Of a DNA stretch of 38,672 nucleotides, positions 1 to 8,736 are shown piece by piece; within the stretch, counting starts at the first letter, position 1, and each line of letters begins with the position of its first letter. A program made the position numbers and the translations under genes. Where the stretch lies: the NCBI RefSeq assembly GCF_900187965.1, contig NZ_FZNL01000038.1, positions 1-38,672 on the forward strand, read 5' to 3'. This stretch comes from Flavobacterium sp. ov086 (GTDB lineage Bacteria > Bacteroidota > Bacteroidia > Flavobacteriales > Flavobacteriaceae). The notes beneath the pieces were generated by a model, which saw only the letters and a list, made by a program, of their open reading frames with translations, was not told the DNA's origin and did not search any database.

Positions 1-304
1 CTGCAACAAAAGCCTGTCTTTCCAATAATGCTTTTTGCTTTTCCAATAATTTCACTTGGGCTTCGAGTTCCATTATCTTCTGTTCAGGTGTTTTTGCCAT
101 TTGGGTTGGGGTTTGGTTCTCCCAATCAAAGTTACCAAATTTTCTTAACCAATTTAAAACTGTTCCATGACTCTGAATACCATATTGTTTTCTTGTTTGA
201 GTAATAGAAATATTTCCTTTTTCAATCTCACTAACAATTTGAAGTTTTAGTGACATACTGTAATCTCGTTGACTACGCTTTACATAATTTATTTGATCTT
301 CCAT
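1..304 (-). CDS. IS3-family transposase OrfA, N-terminal part
   Basis: Partial gene open through the left edge, starting at the ATG at 304. The visible ~101 residues begin MEDQINYVKRSQRDYSMSLK and contain a helix-turn-helix of the HTH_Tnp_1 type (about residues 15-55, including the run SHGTVLNWLRKFG) followed by a Lys/Glu/Leu-rich, coiled-coil-like stretch (EQKIMELEAQVKLLEKQKAL). This is the usual organisation of the OrfA DNA-binding protein of IS3-family elements. OrfB, normally made by programmed frameshifting, would lie to the left of the window. The C-terminal part of an OrfB in the second copy at the right edge supports the family call. Confidence 0.85.
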   Translation of the reverse strand, partial: MEDQINYVKRSQRDYSMSLKLQIVSEIEKGNISITQTRKQYGIQSHGTVLNWLRKFGNFDWENQTPTQMAKTPEQKIMELEAQVKLLEKQKALLERQAFVA

Positions 305-320
305 AACGATGGCTTTTTGT

Positions 321-344
321 GTATCGCTATTTCAGGACGAGACA
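321..344. repeat. IS terminal inverted repeat (copy 1)
   Basis: Reading inward on the minus strand the tip is TGTCTCGTCCTGAAATAGCG. Compared with the tip at 38327-38350 it matches at about 20 of 24 positions and both begin TG, as is normal for IS3-family ends. The IS-chromosome junction is therefore placed after base 344. Confidence 0.8.
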
Positions 345-372
345 TTATGAAAAAATAAAAAGAGTCCATAAA

Positions 373-403
373 AAAAGCCCGCTTATTTGATAAGCGGGCT
401 TTT
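373..403 (-). terminator. Intrinsic terminator after the decarboxylase gene
   Basis: Perfect 13-bp hairpin (AAAAGCCCGCTTA, loop of 5, complement) followed on the minus strand by a run of T. It lies about 20 bases past the stop codon of the gene at 422-1831 and 30 bases from the IS junction. Confidence 0.85.
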
Positions 404-421
404 AAAAAGTATAAGATTGTA

Positions 422-1831
422 TTAAATTTCTAAGTCTAAAATCGTTTCTTTTAATTCTTCTATAATGATTTTAATGTCATTTTCTGTTGTACGCCAATTC
501 ACAAAAGACGCTCTTATTCCTTTACGGTTTTGATAAACTGTTGGTGTCATAAACACTTTTCCTCTGTCGTTTAAAGTTGTCAAAAACTCACTTACTTTTT
601 CCTGATTATGATTTCCTTTCAAGGTAAAACAAACATTATTCAAACGAATTGGAGCCAGAAGTTCAAAATTACCATTTTCGATAAGTGCGTTTCCAAAATG
701 CATAGCCAAATAAGCACTATTTTCTATAATATCCTGAAAACCATCTTTTCCATAAGCCAGCAAAGAAAACCAAACAGGCAAAGCTCTAAGTCGCCTTGAA
801 TTTTCAGGCAATACATTTAAATAATTAAAATTCTCTAACGGATTTCCTAAATATGGTGCATTCGAATTCTGAAAAGTTTCAATCTGTAAACTTGTATGTT
901 CTTTTTTAATCAAATAAAAAGCACTTTCATAAGGAACATTCAGCCATTTATGACAATCAACCGTAATACTGTCCGCTCCTTCCCAACCTTCTACAAAATG
1001 TTTATATTTATCTGAAACAGCGGCAAATCCGCCAAAAGCAGCGTCAATATGCCACCAGAATTTGTATTTTTCCTTTAGCTTCGAAATAGCACCAAAATCA
1101 TCAAAATCAGCGGTATTTACCGTTCCCGCACTTGATATCAAGATAAAAGGTTTTCCGTTTAAACTCTGAATATTCTTTTCTAAATCTGCAATATCAATTG
1201 CTTCACGATTGCCTTCAATAGTTTTGATTGTCGTGTAATTATTACTTCCAATACCTAACATCGCCAATGTTTTTACAGAAGAAGAATGTGGTGTTGCAGT
1301 CAAAATATTTATAGTTTCAGAAATTCCGTTTTTGGCAAAATCTTTCCCAAGTTGGTTCCCAAACCATTGTCTTGCTACTCCCAAACAGGTAAAATTGGAC
1401 ATTGTTGCCCCCGTTACAAATCCGCCCAAAAAAGAATCAGGTAAGTTTAGTAATTGTAACAACAAATTGATAGTTTCAAATTCTATCAAAGCCGAATTTC
1501 CTCCTTGTGCTTTTATCGATTGTGTATTTTGATCGTAAACCGAAGACAACCAATCTCCCATAAGAGAAGCTGGTGTAGATCCTCCGGTTACAAAACCTAA
1601 ATATCTTGGTCCGGGTGAAGCAACCATTAAAGGTGCCAATCGTTCTTTAAATTCTTCTAAAGTTTTTATTGATCCTAAACCTAATTCGTTTAGTTCACGA
1701 GTTGGGTCGATCGATTCTTTTTTAGAAGTTGGAACGTTTTCAAGATTATTCAAAAAATCAATTCCTTGTTGTTTTGCCTGATTAAGGATATTTTCGATAT
1801 CGTTTAAATCTTGCTGAAGTATTGAATTCAT
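422..1831 (-). CDS. Pyridoxal-phosphate-dependent (group II) amino acid decarboxylase family protein
   Basis: 469-aa soluble protein of the group II PLP decarboxylase family (aromatic amino acid, glutamate and tyrosine decarboxylases and relatives). The PLP-binding Asp lies in HIDAAFGG (D263), and the Schiff-base lysine is K295 in TVDCHKWLNVPY. Upstream, GFVTGATMSNFTCL (about 137-150) resembles the cofactor phosphate-binding loop. The substrate cannot be read from the sequence; an aromatic amino acid or a related substrate is possible. The ATG at 1831 fits the family length. It is followed by its own terminator (373-403) and is separated from the upstream transporter by about 100 bases, so co-transcription with it is possible. 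Nothing links it directly to the sulfur genes. Confidence 0.85.
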   Translation of the reverse strand: MNSILQQDLNDIENILNQAKQQGIDFLNNLENVPTSKKESIDPTRELNELGLGSIKTLEEFKERLAPLMVASPGPRYLGFVTGGSTPASLMGDWLSSVYDQNTQSIKAQGGNSALIEFETINLLLQLLNLPDSFLGGFVTGATMSNFTCLGVARQWFGNQLGKDFAKNGISETINILTATPHSSSVKTLAMLGIGSNNYTTIKTIEGNREAIDIADLEKNIQSLNGKPFILISSAGTVNTADFDDFGAISKLKEKYKFWWHIDAAFGGFAAVSDKYKHFVEGWEGADSITVDCHKWLNVPYESAFYLIKKEHTSLQIETFQNSNAPYLGNPLENFNYLNVLPENSRRLRALPVWFSLLAYGKDGFQDIIENSAYLAMHFGNALIENGNFELLAPIRLNNVCFTLKGNHNQEKVSEFLTTLNDRGKVFMTPTVYQNRKGIRASFVNWRTTENDIKIIIEELKETILDLEI

Positions 1832-1937
1832 ATATATTATTTATTTGCTCAATCTATAGCATAAAAAGCCCACAGATTGTACTGATTATGCGGATTAATG
1901 CTGATTTAATTAAAATTGATGTTTGATTTAGAATTAA

Positions 1938-3161
1938 TTACCACTTGGTTTTTTCAGAGAATCGCGAAACCATCATGGAGGAAATCACATCGCCATTGGC
2001 ATTTAATAAAGTAGCAATTGGATCCACGAGAGTTCCCAGAATCATGGCAACCGGCAAAGCTTGTTCCATAGGTAATCCATAAACTGTAATGGCTAAAACT
2101 TCGCCTATATAACCTCCGTTAGGGATTCCGCCTTCGACAATCGAAACGATTATTGTAATTCCTAATGCTAAAAGTATTGTTGATGGTTCTGTAAAATCTT
2201 TACCAAACATGGCAAAAAGAAAGGTTATTTTTAAGATGGATGACATACTCGAACCGTCTTTGTGCAAAGGTGCGCCAAGCGGAATAACTAAATTTCTAAC
2301 ATGTTTGGGAATTCCCATTTTTTCTGCGGCGTCTAAATTTGCAGGAATGGTTGCGATACTGCTGCAAGTTCCAATTGCTGTTAATGAAGGTGTGATATTG
2401 TTGCTCCAAAAAACGACAAAAGCTCTTTTACCTCCCGCTAATAAAGCATACAAACTAAAAAAGACAAAAAAGTAAAACACACAAGCTACATAATAAACAC
2501 CTAATGGTTTGGCGTAAACTCCAAATAATTGTGGACCGTAATAACTAACCTGATAAGCAAAATAAGCGCCTAGACCTATTGGGGCTAATTTCATAATCAT
2601 AGTCAGAAGTTGCTTCATGACTTCGTTTCCGGAATCCAGAAAACTTTTGAAGGCATTTCCTTTCTCACCTGATTGCAAAGTTGCAAATCCTATTAAAAAT
2701 GAAAATATAATAAGCGCCAACATACTTTTCCTTGATAACAATTCGTAAAAATCATTGGTTGTAAGCAATTGTGCTATTTGATCGCCAACACTTCCGGATT
2801 GGATATTCTCCATCGGAATTTTAGTAATTATAATATTCTCATGAATGGGAAAAAGATAAACCGCTATAATCATAACAACTGCCGAAATCAAAAGTGTCCC
2901 TAAAAAGACCGCTATCATGATAACGAATAATCTTCCTAACTTTTCTGTTTTTTCTAAATTGGCAATGGAGGAAGTTATTGTAAAGAAAACAAGTGGAATA
3001 ATCGCTGTAAAAAGCAAGTTTAAGAATATATCTCCAACAGGTTTTATAACGGCAACTTTTTCTTTAAAAACTAATCCAAAAATACTTCCAATTGTGATTC
3101 CGCCCAGAAGTAGCAAGACACTACTGTAACTTTTTAGAAAATTGATTTTTTTAACCTCCAT
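1938..3161 (-). CDS. Dicarboxylate/amino acid:cation symporter (DAACS family)
   Basis: 407-aa polytopic inner-membrane protein of the sodium:dicarboxylate symporter family (GltP/DctA/GltT type), which takes up glutamate, aspartate, C4-dicarboxylates or sometimes serine/threonine with Na+ or H+. Hydrophobic segments run throughout. The Ser-rich re-entrant loop is present as GTCSSIATIPANL (about 260-272), followed by KHVRNLVIPLGAPLHKDGSSM and, near the C-terminus, PVAMILGTLVDPIATLLNANGD, which matches the conserved NxxGD substrate and ion site. The length is normal for the family. The substrate is not determinable. Its neighbour 106 bases downstream is a PLP decarboxylase, so uptake and decarboxylation of an amino acid is conceivable but speculative. 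Confidence 0.88.
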   Translation of the reverse strand: MEVKKINFLKSYSSVLLLLGGITIGSIFGLVFKEKVAVIKPVGDIFLNLLFTAIIPLVFFTITSSIANLEKTEKLGRLFVIMIAVFLGTLLISAVVMIIAVYLFPIHENIIITKIPMENIQSGSVGDQIAQLLTTNDFYELLSRKSMLALIIFSFLIGFATLQSGEKGNAFKSFLDSGNEVMKQLLTMIMKLAPIGLGAYFAYQVSYYGPQLFGVYAKPLGVYYVACVFYFFVFFSLYALLAGGKRAFVVFWSNNITPSLTAIGTCSSIATIPANLDAAEKMGIPKHVRNLVIPLGAPLHKDGSSMSSILKITFLFAMFGKDFTEPSTILLALGITIIVSIVEGGIPNGGYIGEVLAITVYGLPMEQALPVAMILGTLVDPIATLLNANGDVISSMMVSRFSEKTKW

Positions 3162-3258
3162 AATTTAATCGTATTGCAATTTGGAAATAGAAATGTGAAA
3201 TAAAAATCAATTAAATTACTCAAAAAAAGAGCACTAAAATTGGTTGGGGAATTTTTTG

Positions 3259-3912
3259 TTATTTTTCTAAAACCAAAGTAGTAAAAGCTCTATCGACCAA
3301 TTCTCCTGTTTTACTTTTTACTTTTTCGGTTAAAGTTTCTTTGTTTATGATTTTGAAAGCAGTTTTCTCAATCAACTTCTCCGCTTTTTCAGTACTATAA
3401 AGTTCAAATTCATACTTGGTAAAAGGAAGTTGTTTCATAAAACTTTCTTCGGCAAAAGTGATGCATAAAATACCTTTTGGCTGTAAAACTCTATAGATTT
3501 CCGAAAGCAACTTTTCAGGTTCCTGCCAGAAATAAATTGTGTTTACCGTAAATATTTTATTAAAAAATGAATCTTGAAACGGGATTTCAGTTCCATCATA
3601 AAGCGAAAAGAAAGCTTGCTTTTGAGAAACAAAATTTCGATTAATCTGGCATGCTTCCTGAAACATTAATTCAGACATTTCAAGTCCGTAGTATTTCAGA
3701 TTTTTGGCTTGTTCGAATATAAATTCTACATGACCCGCATTTCCATGACCTAATTCTAAAATTGTATTCCCTGATTCTATATGTAGATTTTGAACCGAAT
3801 GATGCGTCATATTGATGTTTGTTTCATGCATCATATTCGCCATTTCAATTCCTTTTTCTCCCGTTGGATGCTTTAGCTGAGAAGCTATTGCTTGTAATTC
3901 TTCTTGTTTCAT
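3259..3912 (-). CDS. Class I SAM-dependent methyltransferase
   Basis: About 217 aa from the ATG at 3912. An in-frame TTG at 3936 would add eight residues, but the ATG is the likelier start. Motif I of Rossmann-fold methyltransferases is visible as NTILELGHGNAGHVEF (close to the usual hhxhGxGxG), then an acidic position in YYGLEMSELM, and motif IV/post-I as FFNKIFTVNTIYFWQEPEKLL followed by RVLQPKGILCITFAEESF. This is the Methyltransf_11/UbiE-like layout. The acceptor is unknown. It lies between a transporter and metF, facing the same way, but 110 bases from metF and separated from it by a palindromic repeat, so an operon is not obvious. Confidence 0.8.
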   Translation of the reverse strand: MKQEELQAIASQLKHPTGEKGIEMANMMHETNINMTHHSVQNLHIESGNTILELGHGNAGHVEFIFEQAKNLKYYGLEMSELMFQEACQINRNFVSQKQAFFSLYDGTEIPFQDSFFNKIFTVNTIYFWQEPEKLLSEIYRVLQPKGILCITFAEESFMKQLPFTKYEFELYSTEKAEKLIEKTAFKIINKETLTEKVKSKTGELVDRAFTTLVLEK

Positions 3913-3967
3913 AATCGTAAATTTACAAAATTCCAAACTTTAAATTCCAAATTCCAATCGTGGATAT

Positions 3968-3996
3968 CTTTGTCAAAGTTTAAAACTTTGACAAAG
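3968..3996. repeat. Short palindromic intergenic repeat
   Basis: Perfect 14-bp stem around a single central base (CTTTGTCAAAGTTT and its complement). It shares the GTTT-AAAC core with the palindromes at 7888-7914 and 9815-9841. No T-run follows on the minus strand, so it is more likely a dispersed repeat than a terminator. Confidence 0.7.
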
Positions 3997-4022
3997 ATTA
4001 TAATTTAGTAAGGATGAAAATC

Positions 4023-4979
4023 TTAAAAAATCTGACTCGCAATCTGGCGAATATTCTCTGATTTTCCCATTGAATAATAATGCAAAACAGGAACTCCAGC
4101 AGCTTTTAACTCTAATGATTGCTGAATTGCCCATTCGATTCCCACTTGTTTGATTTCTGCATTATTCTTGCATTTATCAACAGCATCGATTAAATCTTCC
4201 GGTAAATCAATACGGAAAATCTGTGGTAAAATCTGTAAATGTCTTTGAACAGCAATTGGTTTAATTCCGGGAATAATAGGAATTGTAATTCCCATTTCTC
4301 TGGCTTTCTCTACAAATGTGAAATATTTAGCGTTGTCAAAAAACATTTGCGTAACCACATAATCAGCTCCCGCATCTACTTTTTCTTTTAGTCTTTTTAA
4401 ATCTGATTGTAAAGATGGTGATTCTAAATGTTTCTCCGGATATCCGGCAACACCTATACAAAAATCAGCTTTATTATCTGCATCCATAACTTCATGCAGG
4501 TATTTTCCGCAGTTTAAGTTGTTGATTTGTTTTACCAAATCGATTGCAAAACTATTTCCGCCTTTTTTTGGCACAAAAGATTGTTCATCTTTCATTGCAT
4601 CGCCACGAAGCGCCATTACATTGTTGATTCCTAAATACTGACAATCTACCAGCATATATTCTGTTTCTTCCTGTGTAAAACCACCGCAAAGCAAGTGTGG
4701 CACAGTATCAACATTATATTTATGTTTTATAGAAGCGCAAATTCCAAGTGTTCCCGGACGCATACGAGTTAACTTTTTATCCAAAAGCCCGTTGCCTTTA
4801 TCAATATAAATATACTCTTCACGAGAAGTCGTTACATCAATAAATGGCGGATTAAACTCCATTAACGGATCAATATTATCGTATAATTCCTGAATACTTT
4901 TCCCTTTTTGAGGCGGAATAAGTTCAAATGAGAATAATGTTTTTCCTTTGGCGTTTTCTATATGTTCTGTTACTTTCAT
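4023..4979 (-). CDS. metF: 5,10-methylenetetrahydrofolate reductase
   Basis: 318-aa FAD enzyme that reduces 5,10-methylene-THF to 5-methyl-THF, the methyl donor for methionine synthase. The family start is clear: FSFELIPPQKG (E19 is the equivalent of the catalytic Glu), then NPPFIDVTTSREE, the NVMALRGD folate/FAD loop (about 118-125), VDAGADYVVTQMFFD and IPIIPGIKPI. The length is slightly above the E. coli enzyme (about 296). It is placed 170 bases downstream of the C-terminal half of MetH on the same strand, so it supplies that enzyme's substrate and is probably transcribed with it under the SAM-I riboswitch at 10072-10182. The intergenic space contains an inverted repeat but no clear terminator. 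Confidence 0.95.
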   Translation of the reverse strand: MKVTEHIENAKGKTLFSFELIPPQKGKSIQELYDNIDPLMEFNPPFIDVTTSREEYIYIDKGNGLLDKKLTRMRPGTLGICASIKHKYNVDTVPHLLCGGFTQEETEYMLVDCQYLGINNVMALRGDAMKDEQSFVPKKGGNSFAIDLVKQINNLNCGKYLHEVMDADNKADFCIGVAGYPEKHLESPSLQSDLKRLKEKVDAGADYVVTQMFFDNAKYFTFVEKAREMGITIPIIPGIKPIAVQRHLQILPQIFRIDLPEDLIDAVDKCKNNAEIKQVGIEWAIQQSLELKAAGVPVLHYYSMGKSENIRQIASQIF

Positions 4980-5071
4980 TATTAAAGTTATGAGTTATGA
5001 ATTATGAGTTTTGAGTTTTAGTTCATGTAAAAAATCTGAAATCAAAAAACGTAATCAAATAATCTTTTTTT

Positions 5072-5128
5072 GTTTCATGTTTCAAGTTCCATGTTTCAAG
5101 TTGCTTTGGATAACTTGAAACATGAAAC
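5072..5128. repeat. Inverted repeat in the metH-metF spacer
   Basis: A 17-bp perfect inverted repeat (GTTTCATGTTTCAAGTT at 5072-5088 and its complement at 5112-5128), with a third partial copy of the word ATGTTTCAAG in the loop. No T-run follows on either strand, so it is not a convincing terminator. It belongs to the word-repeat class seen in many spacers of this window. Confidence 0.6.
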
Positions 5129-5149
5129 TAAAAAAACCTGAAACTATTT

Positions 5150-7825
5150 TTAGTCTGCTATATTAGGGTTTAACCATTTCATTGCGTAATCTGTTGGTAC
5201 ATTGCGTCGTTTGGCATAATCTACCACCTGATCTTCTTTTATTTTTCCAAGTCCGAAATATTTACTTTTCGGATTTCCGAAATAATACCCAGAAACCGAT
5301 GAAGCTGGCCACATTGCCATACTTTCCGTTAATGTTACTCCAATTTCGTCTGCGACATTCAAGAGTTTCCAGATTGTTGGTTTCTCTAAGTGATCCGGAC
5401 AAGCAGGATATCCTGGCGCTGGACGAATTCCTTTATAGTTTTCTTCAATCAAATCTTCTGTCGAAAGAGATTCTTCGGCATCATAACCCCAGAAATCCTG
5501 ACGTACTTTTTCGTGAAGATATTCGGCGAAAGCCTCAGCAAAACGATCCGCTAATGCTTTAACCATAATCGAATTATAATCGTCAAGGTCTTTTTCAAAT
5601 TCAGCTGCCCATTCGTCAACTCCAAAACCTGTTGTTACACAAAAAGCTCCAATATAATCTGTAATTCCTGAATCTTTTGGTAAGATAAAATCAGATAAAG
5701 CTATGTTTGGCGCTCCTTTTGTTTTTTGTGATTGCTGACGAAGCGTTAAGAATTTTTCCAAAACTTTTCCGTTTTCATCACGCAATTCGATATCGTCGTC
5801 ATCAATTTGATTCGCAGGAAAAATTCCGTAAATACCTTTAGCGGTTAATTTTTTCTCTGCCAAAATCACTTTCAGCATTTCCTGAGCATCTGCAAAAACC
5901 GACGTTGCTTCTTCACCCACAACCTCATCCGTTAAGATTGCCGGATATTTCCCGAACAATTCCCAAGTTCTAAAAAAGGGTGTCCAGTCAATATACGGAA
6001 CCAAAACATCAAGATCTACTTCGACGATTTGTTTACCAATTACTTTTGGTTTTGTAGGCGTATACTCCGCCCAGTCCAATTGTAATTTATTTTTACGTGC
6101 TTGTTCAATTGTCAGGAAGTTTTTATCTCTCGAACGATTCAAAAACGTTTCTCTAAACGCATCATAATCAGCACGAATATCGCTTGCATATATTTTTCGG
6201 TTATGATCTAAAAGGTTTCCTGCAACGGTAACAGCTCTAGAAGCATCGTTTACGTGAATTACAGTTTCTCTATATTGTGGTGCGATTTTCACGGCTGTAT
6301 GCGCGCGCGAAGTCGTTGCTCCACCAATCATAATCGGAATTTTAATTCCCTGTTTGTCTAATTCTTTTGCTAAATAAACCATTTCGTCAAGCGAAGGTGT
6401 GATCAATCCGCTTAAACCAATAATGTCAACATTATGTTCAATGGCTGCCGCAATAATTTTTTCCGGAGGCACCATAACACCAAGATCTACAATCTCGTAG
6501 TTATTACACGCCAAAACTACCGAAACAATATTTTTACCAATATCGTGAACGTCACCTTTTACGGTTGCCATCAATATTTTTCCGTTTCCTTGTTTGTCTC
6601 CCGCTTGTTTGCTTGCTTCAATATATGGCAACAAATAAGCAACGGCTTTTTTCATTACACGTGCCGATTTTACTACCTGAGGCAAGAACATTTTTCCGCT
6701 TCCAAATAAATCTCCAACGACATTCATTCCCGTCATCAAATTGATTTCGATAACTTCGATTGGTTTTATCGCAGCAAGACGCGCTTCTTCAACATCTTCT
6801 TCAATAAATGCGTCAACACCTTTTACTAATGAATGTGTAATACGTTCCTGAACTGTTCCTAAACGCCATTCCTGAATCGCTTTTTCATCTGATTTTACTT
6901 CGCCTTTTACGTTCTCAGCAAAATCCAAAAGTCTTTCAGTTGCATCATCACGTCTATTCAGTATTACGTCTTCAACGTGTTCTAATAAATCTTTTGGAAT
7001 ATCATCATAAATCGAAAGCATTTCCGGATTCACGATTCCCATTGTCATTCCGTTCTGAATTGCGTGGTATAAAAATACCGAGTGCATTGCTTCACGAACG
7101 TGATCGTTTCCTCTAAAAGAGAATGAAACGTTACTTACTCCACCGCTAATATGTGCGTGTGGCAAGTTATCTCTAACCCATTTTGTACCTCTAAAAAAGT
7201 CCAAAGCATTCAAGCGATGTTCTTCCATTCCGGTTGCAACTGGGAAAATATTCAAATCGAAAATAATATCCTGTGGAGGAAATCCAACTTTATCAACCAA
7301 AATATCATACGAACGCTGACAAATCTCCACTCTTCGGTCGAAATTATCCGCCTGACCAACTTCGTCAAAAGCCATAATAATCGCCGCAGCTCCGTATCGT
7401 TTGATTAATTTGGCGTGGTGAATAAAGGCTTCTTCACCTTCTTTCAAAGAGATCGAGTTTACAACGCTTTTTCCTTGTACTACTTTAAGACCCGCTTCGA
7501 TGATTTCCCATTTCGAGCTGTCGATCATAATCGGCACTCTCGAAATATCCGGTTCTGATGCAATTAAATTCAAAAATTTTGTCATTGCCTGAACACCATC
7601 AAGCATTCCCTCATCCATATTAATATCGATGATCTGTGCTCCACCTTCTACTTGTTGTCTTGCAATATCAAGCGCCTCGTCATACTTCTCTTCCTTGATT
7701 AAGCGAAGGAATTTTCTTGAGCCTGTTACATTCGTACGTTCCCCAATGTTTACAAAAACACTGGTTGGCGTAATAATTAACGGTTCTAATCCTGCTAATA
7801 CAAGGTCTCTTCTATTTTCTGCCAT
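5150..7825 (-). CDS. metH: Methionine synthase, methyl-THF-binding, cobalamin-binding and activation domains (split MetH, C-terminal subunit)
   Basis: 891-aa protein equivalent to E. coli MetH without its homocysteine domain. Order: pterin-binding barrel (about 20-300; GERTNVTGSRKF, IDINMDEGMLDG), cobalamin cap (about 320-405), B12-binding Rossmann domain with the cobalt-ligand motif GDVHDIGKN (His427) and IGLSGLITPSLDEM, and the SAM-binding reactivation domain (about 570-891; RPAPGYPACPDH at 801-812). It transfers methyl from 5-methyl-THF to cobalamin and on to homocysteine bound by the partner encoded at 8737-9741. The split form is common in Bacteroidota. A 215-aa membrane-protein gene and repeats lie between the two halves, but all run in the same direction behind one SAM-I riboswitch. 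Confidence 0.95.
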   Translation of the reverse strand: MAENRRDLVLAGLEPLIITPTSVFVNIGERTNVTGSRKFLRLIKEEKYDEALDIARQQVEGGAQIIDINMDEGMLDGVQAMTKFLNLIASEPDISRVPIMIDSSKWEIIEAGLKVVQGKSVVNSISLKEGEEAFIHHAKLIKRYGAAAIIMAFDEVGQADNFDRRVEICQRSYDILVDKVGFPPQDIIFDLNIFPVATGMEEHRLNALDFFRGTKWVRDNLPHAHISGGVSNVSFSFRGNDHVREAMHSVFLYHAIQNGMTMGIVNPEMLSIYDDIPKDLLEHVEDVILNRRDDATERLLDFAENVKGEVKSDEKAIQEWRLGTVQERITHSLVKGVDAFIEEDVEEARLAAIKPIEVIEINLMTGMNVVGDLFGSGKMFLPQVVKSARVMKKAVAYLLPYIEASKQAGDKQGNGKILMATVKGDVHDIGKNIVSVVLACNNYEIVDLGVMVPPEKIIAAAIEHNVDIIGLSGLITPSLDEMVYLAKELDKQGIKIPIMIGGATTSRAHTAVKIAPQYRETVIHVNDASRAVTVAGNLLDHNRKIYASDIRADYDAFRETFLNRSRDKNFLTIEQARKNKLQLDWAEYTPTKPKVIGKQIVEVDLDVLVPYIDWTPFFRTWELFGKYPAILTDEVVGEEATSVFADAQEMLKVILAEKKLTAKGIYGIFPANQIDDDDIELRDENGKVLEKFLTLRQQSQKTKGAPNIALSDFILPKDSGITDYIGAFCVTTGFGVDEWAAEFEKDLDDYNSIMVKALADRFAEAFAEYLHEKVRQDFWGYDAEESLSTEDLIEENYKGIRPAPGYPACPDHLEKPTIWKLLNVADEIGVTLTESMAMWPASSVSGYYFGNPKSKYFGLGKIKEDQVVDYAKRRNVPTDYAMKWLNPNIAD

Positions 7826-7887
7826 TTTTTCTAAGTTACTGAGTTCCTAAGTTGCTTAGGTTCTGAGTTTTTTTTATTCTTTGTTCT

Positions 7888-7914
7888 CCTGCAAGGTTTT
7901 CGAAACCTTGTAGG
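7888..7914. repeat. Short palindromic intergenic repeat
   Basis: Near-perfect palindrome with arms CCTGCAAGGTTT and GAAACCTTGTAGG. It is the same type as 9815-9841 and 3968-3996 (core GGTTT-AAACC). It lies just upstream of the 891-aa MetH subunit and may form a hairpin in the transcript. Confidence 0.65.
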
Positions 7915-7948
7915 TATATTCGTTTTTTATAATCTTATTTTGGGCGTG

Positions 7949-7962
7949 TTCGCCGCGGCGAA
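7949..7962. repeat. GC-rich palindrome (CGCCGCGGCG core)
   Basis: TTCGCCGCGGCGAA is a perfect 14-base palindrome in otherwise AT-rich DNA. It is followed by TCGGGCTATCCACTTCTA, which resembles dispersed repeats often seen in flavobacterial spacers (from memory, not searched). The same core recurs at 9917-9942. Confidence 0.55.
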
Positions 7963-8036
7963 TCGGGCTATCCACTTCTATCACTCACGCGATATTCCGT
8001 TTTATGATTACTTTCTGTTTTTTAGAAGCATCTAAA

Positions 8037-8684
8037 TTACATAGCCTTTTTCTTGATCTGCTCCAAGTACCCTGCCCAAAGCCACAATACTGGAAAGATA
8101 AATGGCCATAAATTATAATTTTCATACCTTGTGTTTATGATAAATAATAATCCACAAATGATTGAAAAAATTATTAAAAATGGTAGAAACCGCTTTTTCT
8201 CAAAAAGAGTTTTTTCTCTTTTAATTTCAATATTATATTTATTTTTATAACTGTCAATTGCATCTTCTAAATCGAAACAATATTCATTGAATGTATTAGA
8301 TTTATGAAAAAACTGTGAATATGTAGAAAGTTTAATTTTTTCACTTCCTTTTAAATTAATCAATACACTAGAAATACTATTATTTGCTTGAATTCTATAA
8401 CTCGATATTTCCTCAAAACAAACGATTCTTAATTTTCCTAAGCTTTCAATTTCAGTATTTTTAACTCCTATTCTAGCAATACATTGAATTTTAATCCTAT
8501 TTCTATTTAACCAATAAAAAAGAAATGAAACGCTTAATGGTATTAGTATAATGATGTAGACATTAAAAATATTTCCATCGATTGAATTCATTACAGAAAA
8601 CACTAAATAAAATATAAAAGGCAGGCTTATACAGAGAAATATTGATTTTATCTGATCTATATATTCAAATCTATACTCTTCCAT
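8037..8684 (-). CDS. Unrecognised membrane protein between the two MetH halves
   Basis: 215 aa, not recognised. The sequence suggests two N-terminal membrane helices (about 11-33 and 38-59), a soluble middle of about 105 residues rich in Lys, Ile and Ser, and two C-terminal helices (about 166-183 and 190-206). This layout resembles small bacterial proteins with a cytoplasmic PH-like or YcxB-like domain between helix pairs, but that is only a resemblance. It is more AT-rich than its neighbours and lacks any visible link to methionine. Its position inside a split metH locus is unusual and suggests later insertion. It has an ATG start at 8684, and the stop is 211 bases before the next MetH subunit. 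Confidence 0.6.
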   Translation of the reverse strand: MEEYRFEYIDQIKSIFLCISLPFIFYLVFSVMNSIDGNIFNVYIIILIPLSVSFLFYWLNRNRIKIQCIARIGVKNTEIESLGKLRIVCFEEISSYRIQANNSISSVLINLKGSEKIKLSTYSQFFHKSNTFNEYCFDLEDAIDSYKNKYNIEIKREKTLFEKKRFLPFLIIFSIICGLLFIINTRYENYNLWPFIFPVLWLWAGYLEQIKKKAM

Positions 8685-8736
8685 ATATTTTTTTCTTGAT
8701 TATTCAACAATTTACATCTAATATCAAATGAAAACT

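Larger units (their letters stand above)
1..344 (-). mobile_element. IS3-family insertion sequence, one end (continues beyond the left edge)
   Basis: The outer end of an IS3-type element: the first transposase gene starts at 304 and reads out of the window, and a terminal repeat lies at 321-344. Read on the minus strand the tip begins TGTCTCGTCCT. The same tip occurs at 38327 in a second copy. The rest of the element and its other end lie outside the window, so target-site duplication cannot be checked. Confidence 0.85.

Noticed and set aside
3913..3936. TTG start adding eight residues to the methyltransferase
   Set aside because: An ATG at 3912 gives a normal N-terminus, and the upstream bases look like promoter or spacer DNA.
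5072..5128. Intrinsic terminator between metH and metF
   Set aside because: The hairpin is strong but no T-run follows on the minus strand, so it is classed as a repeat.
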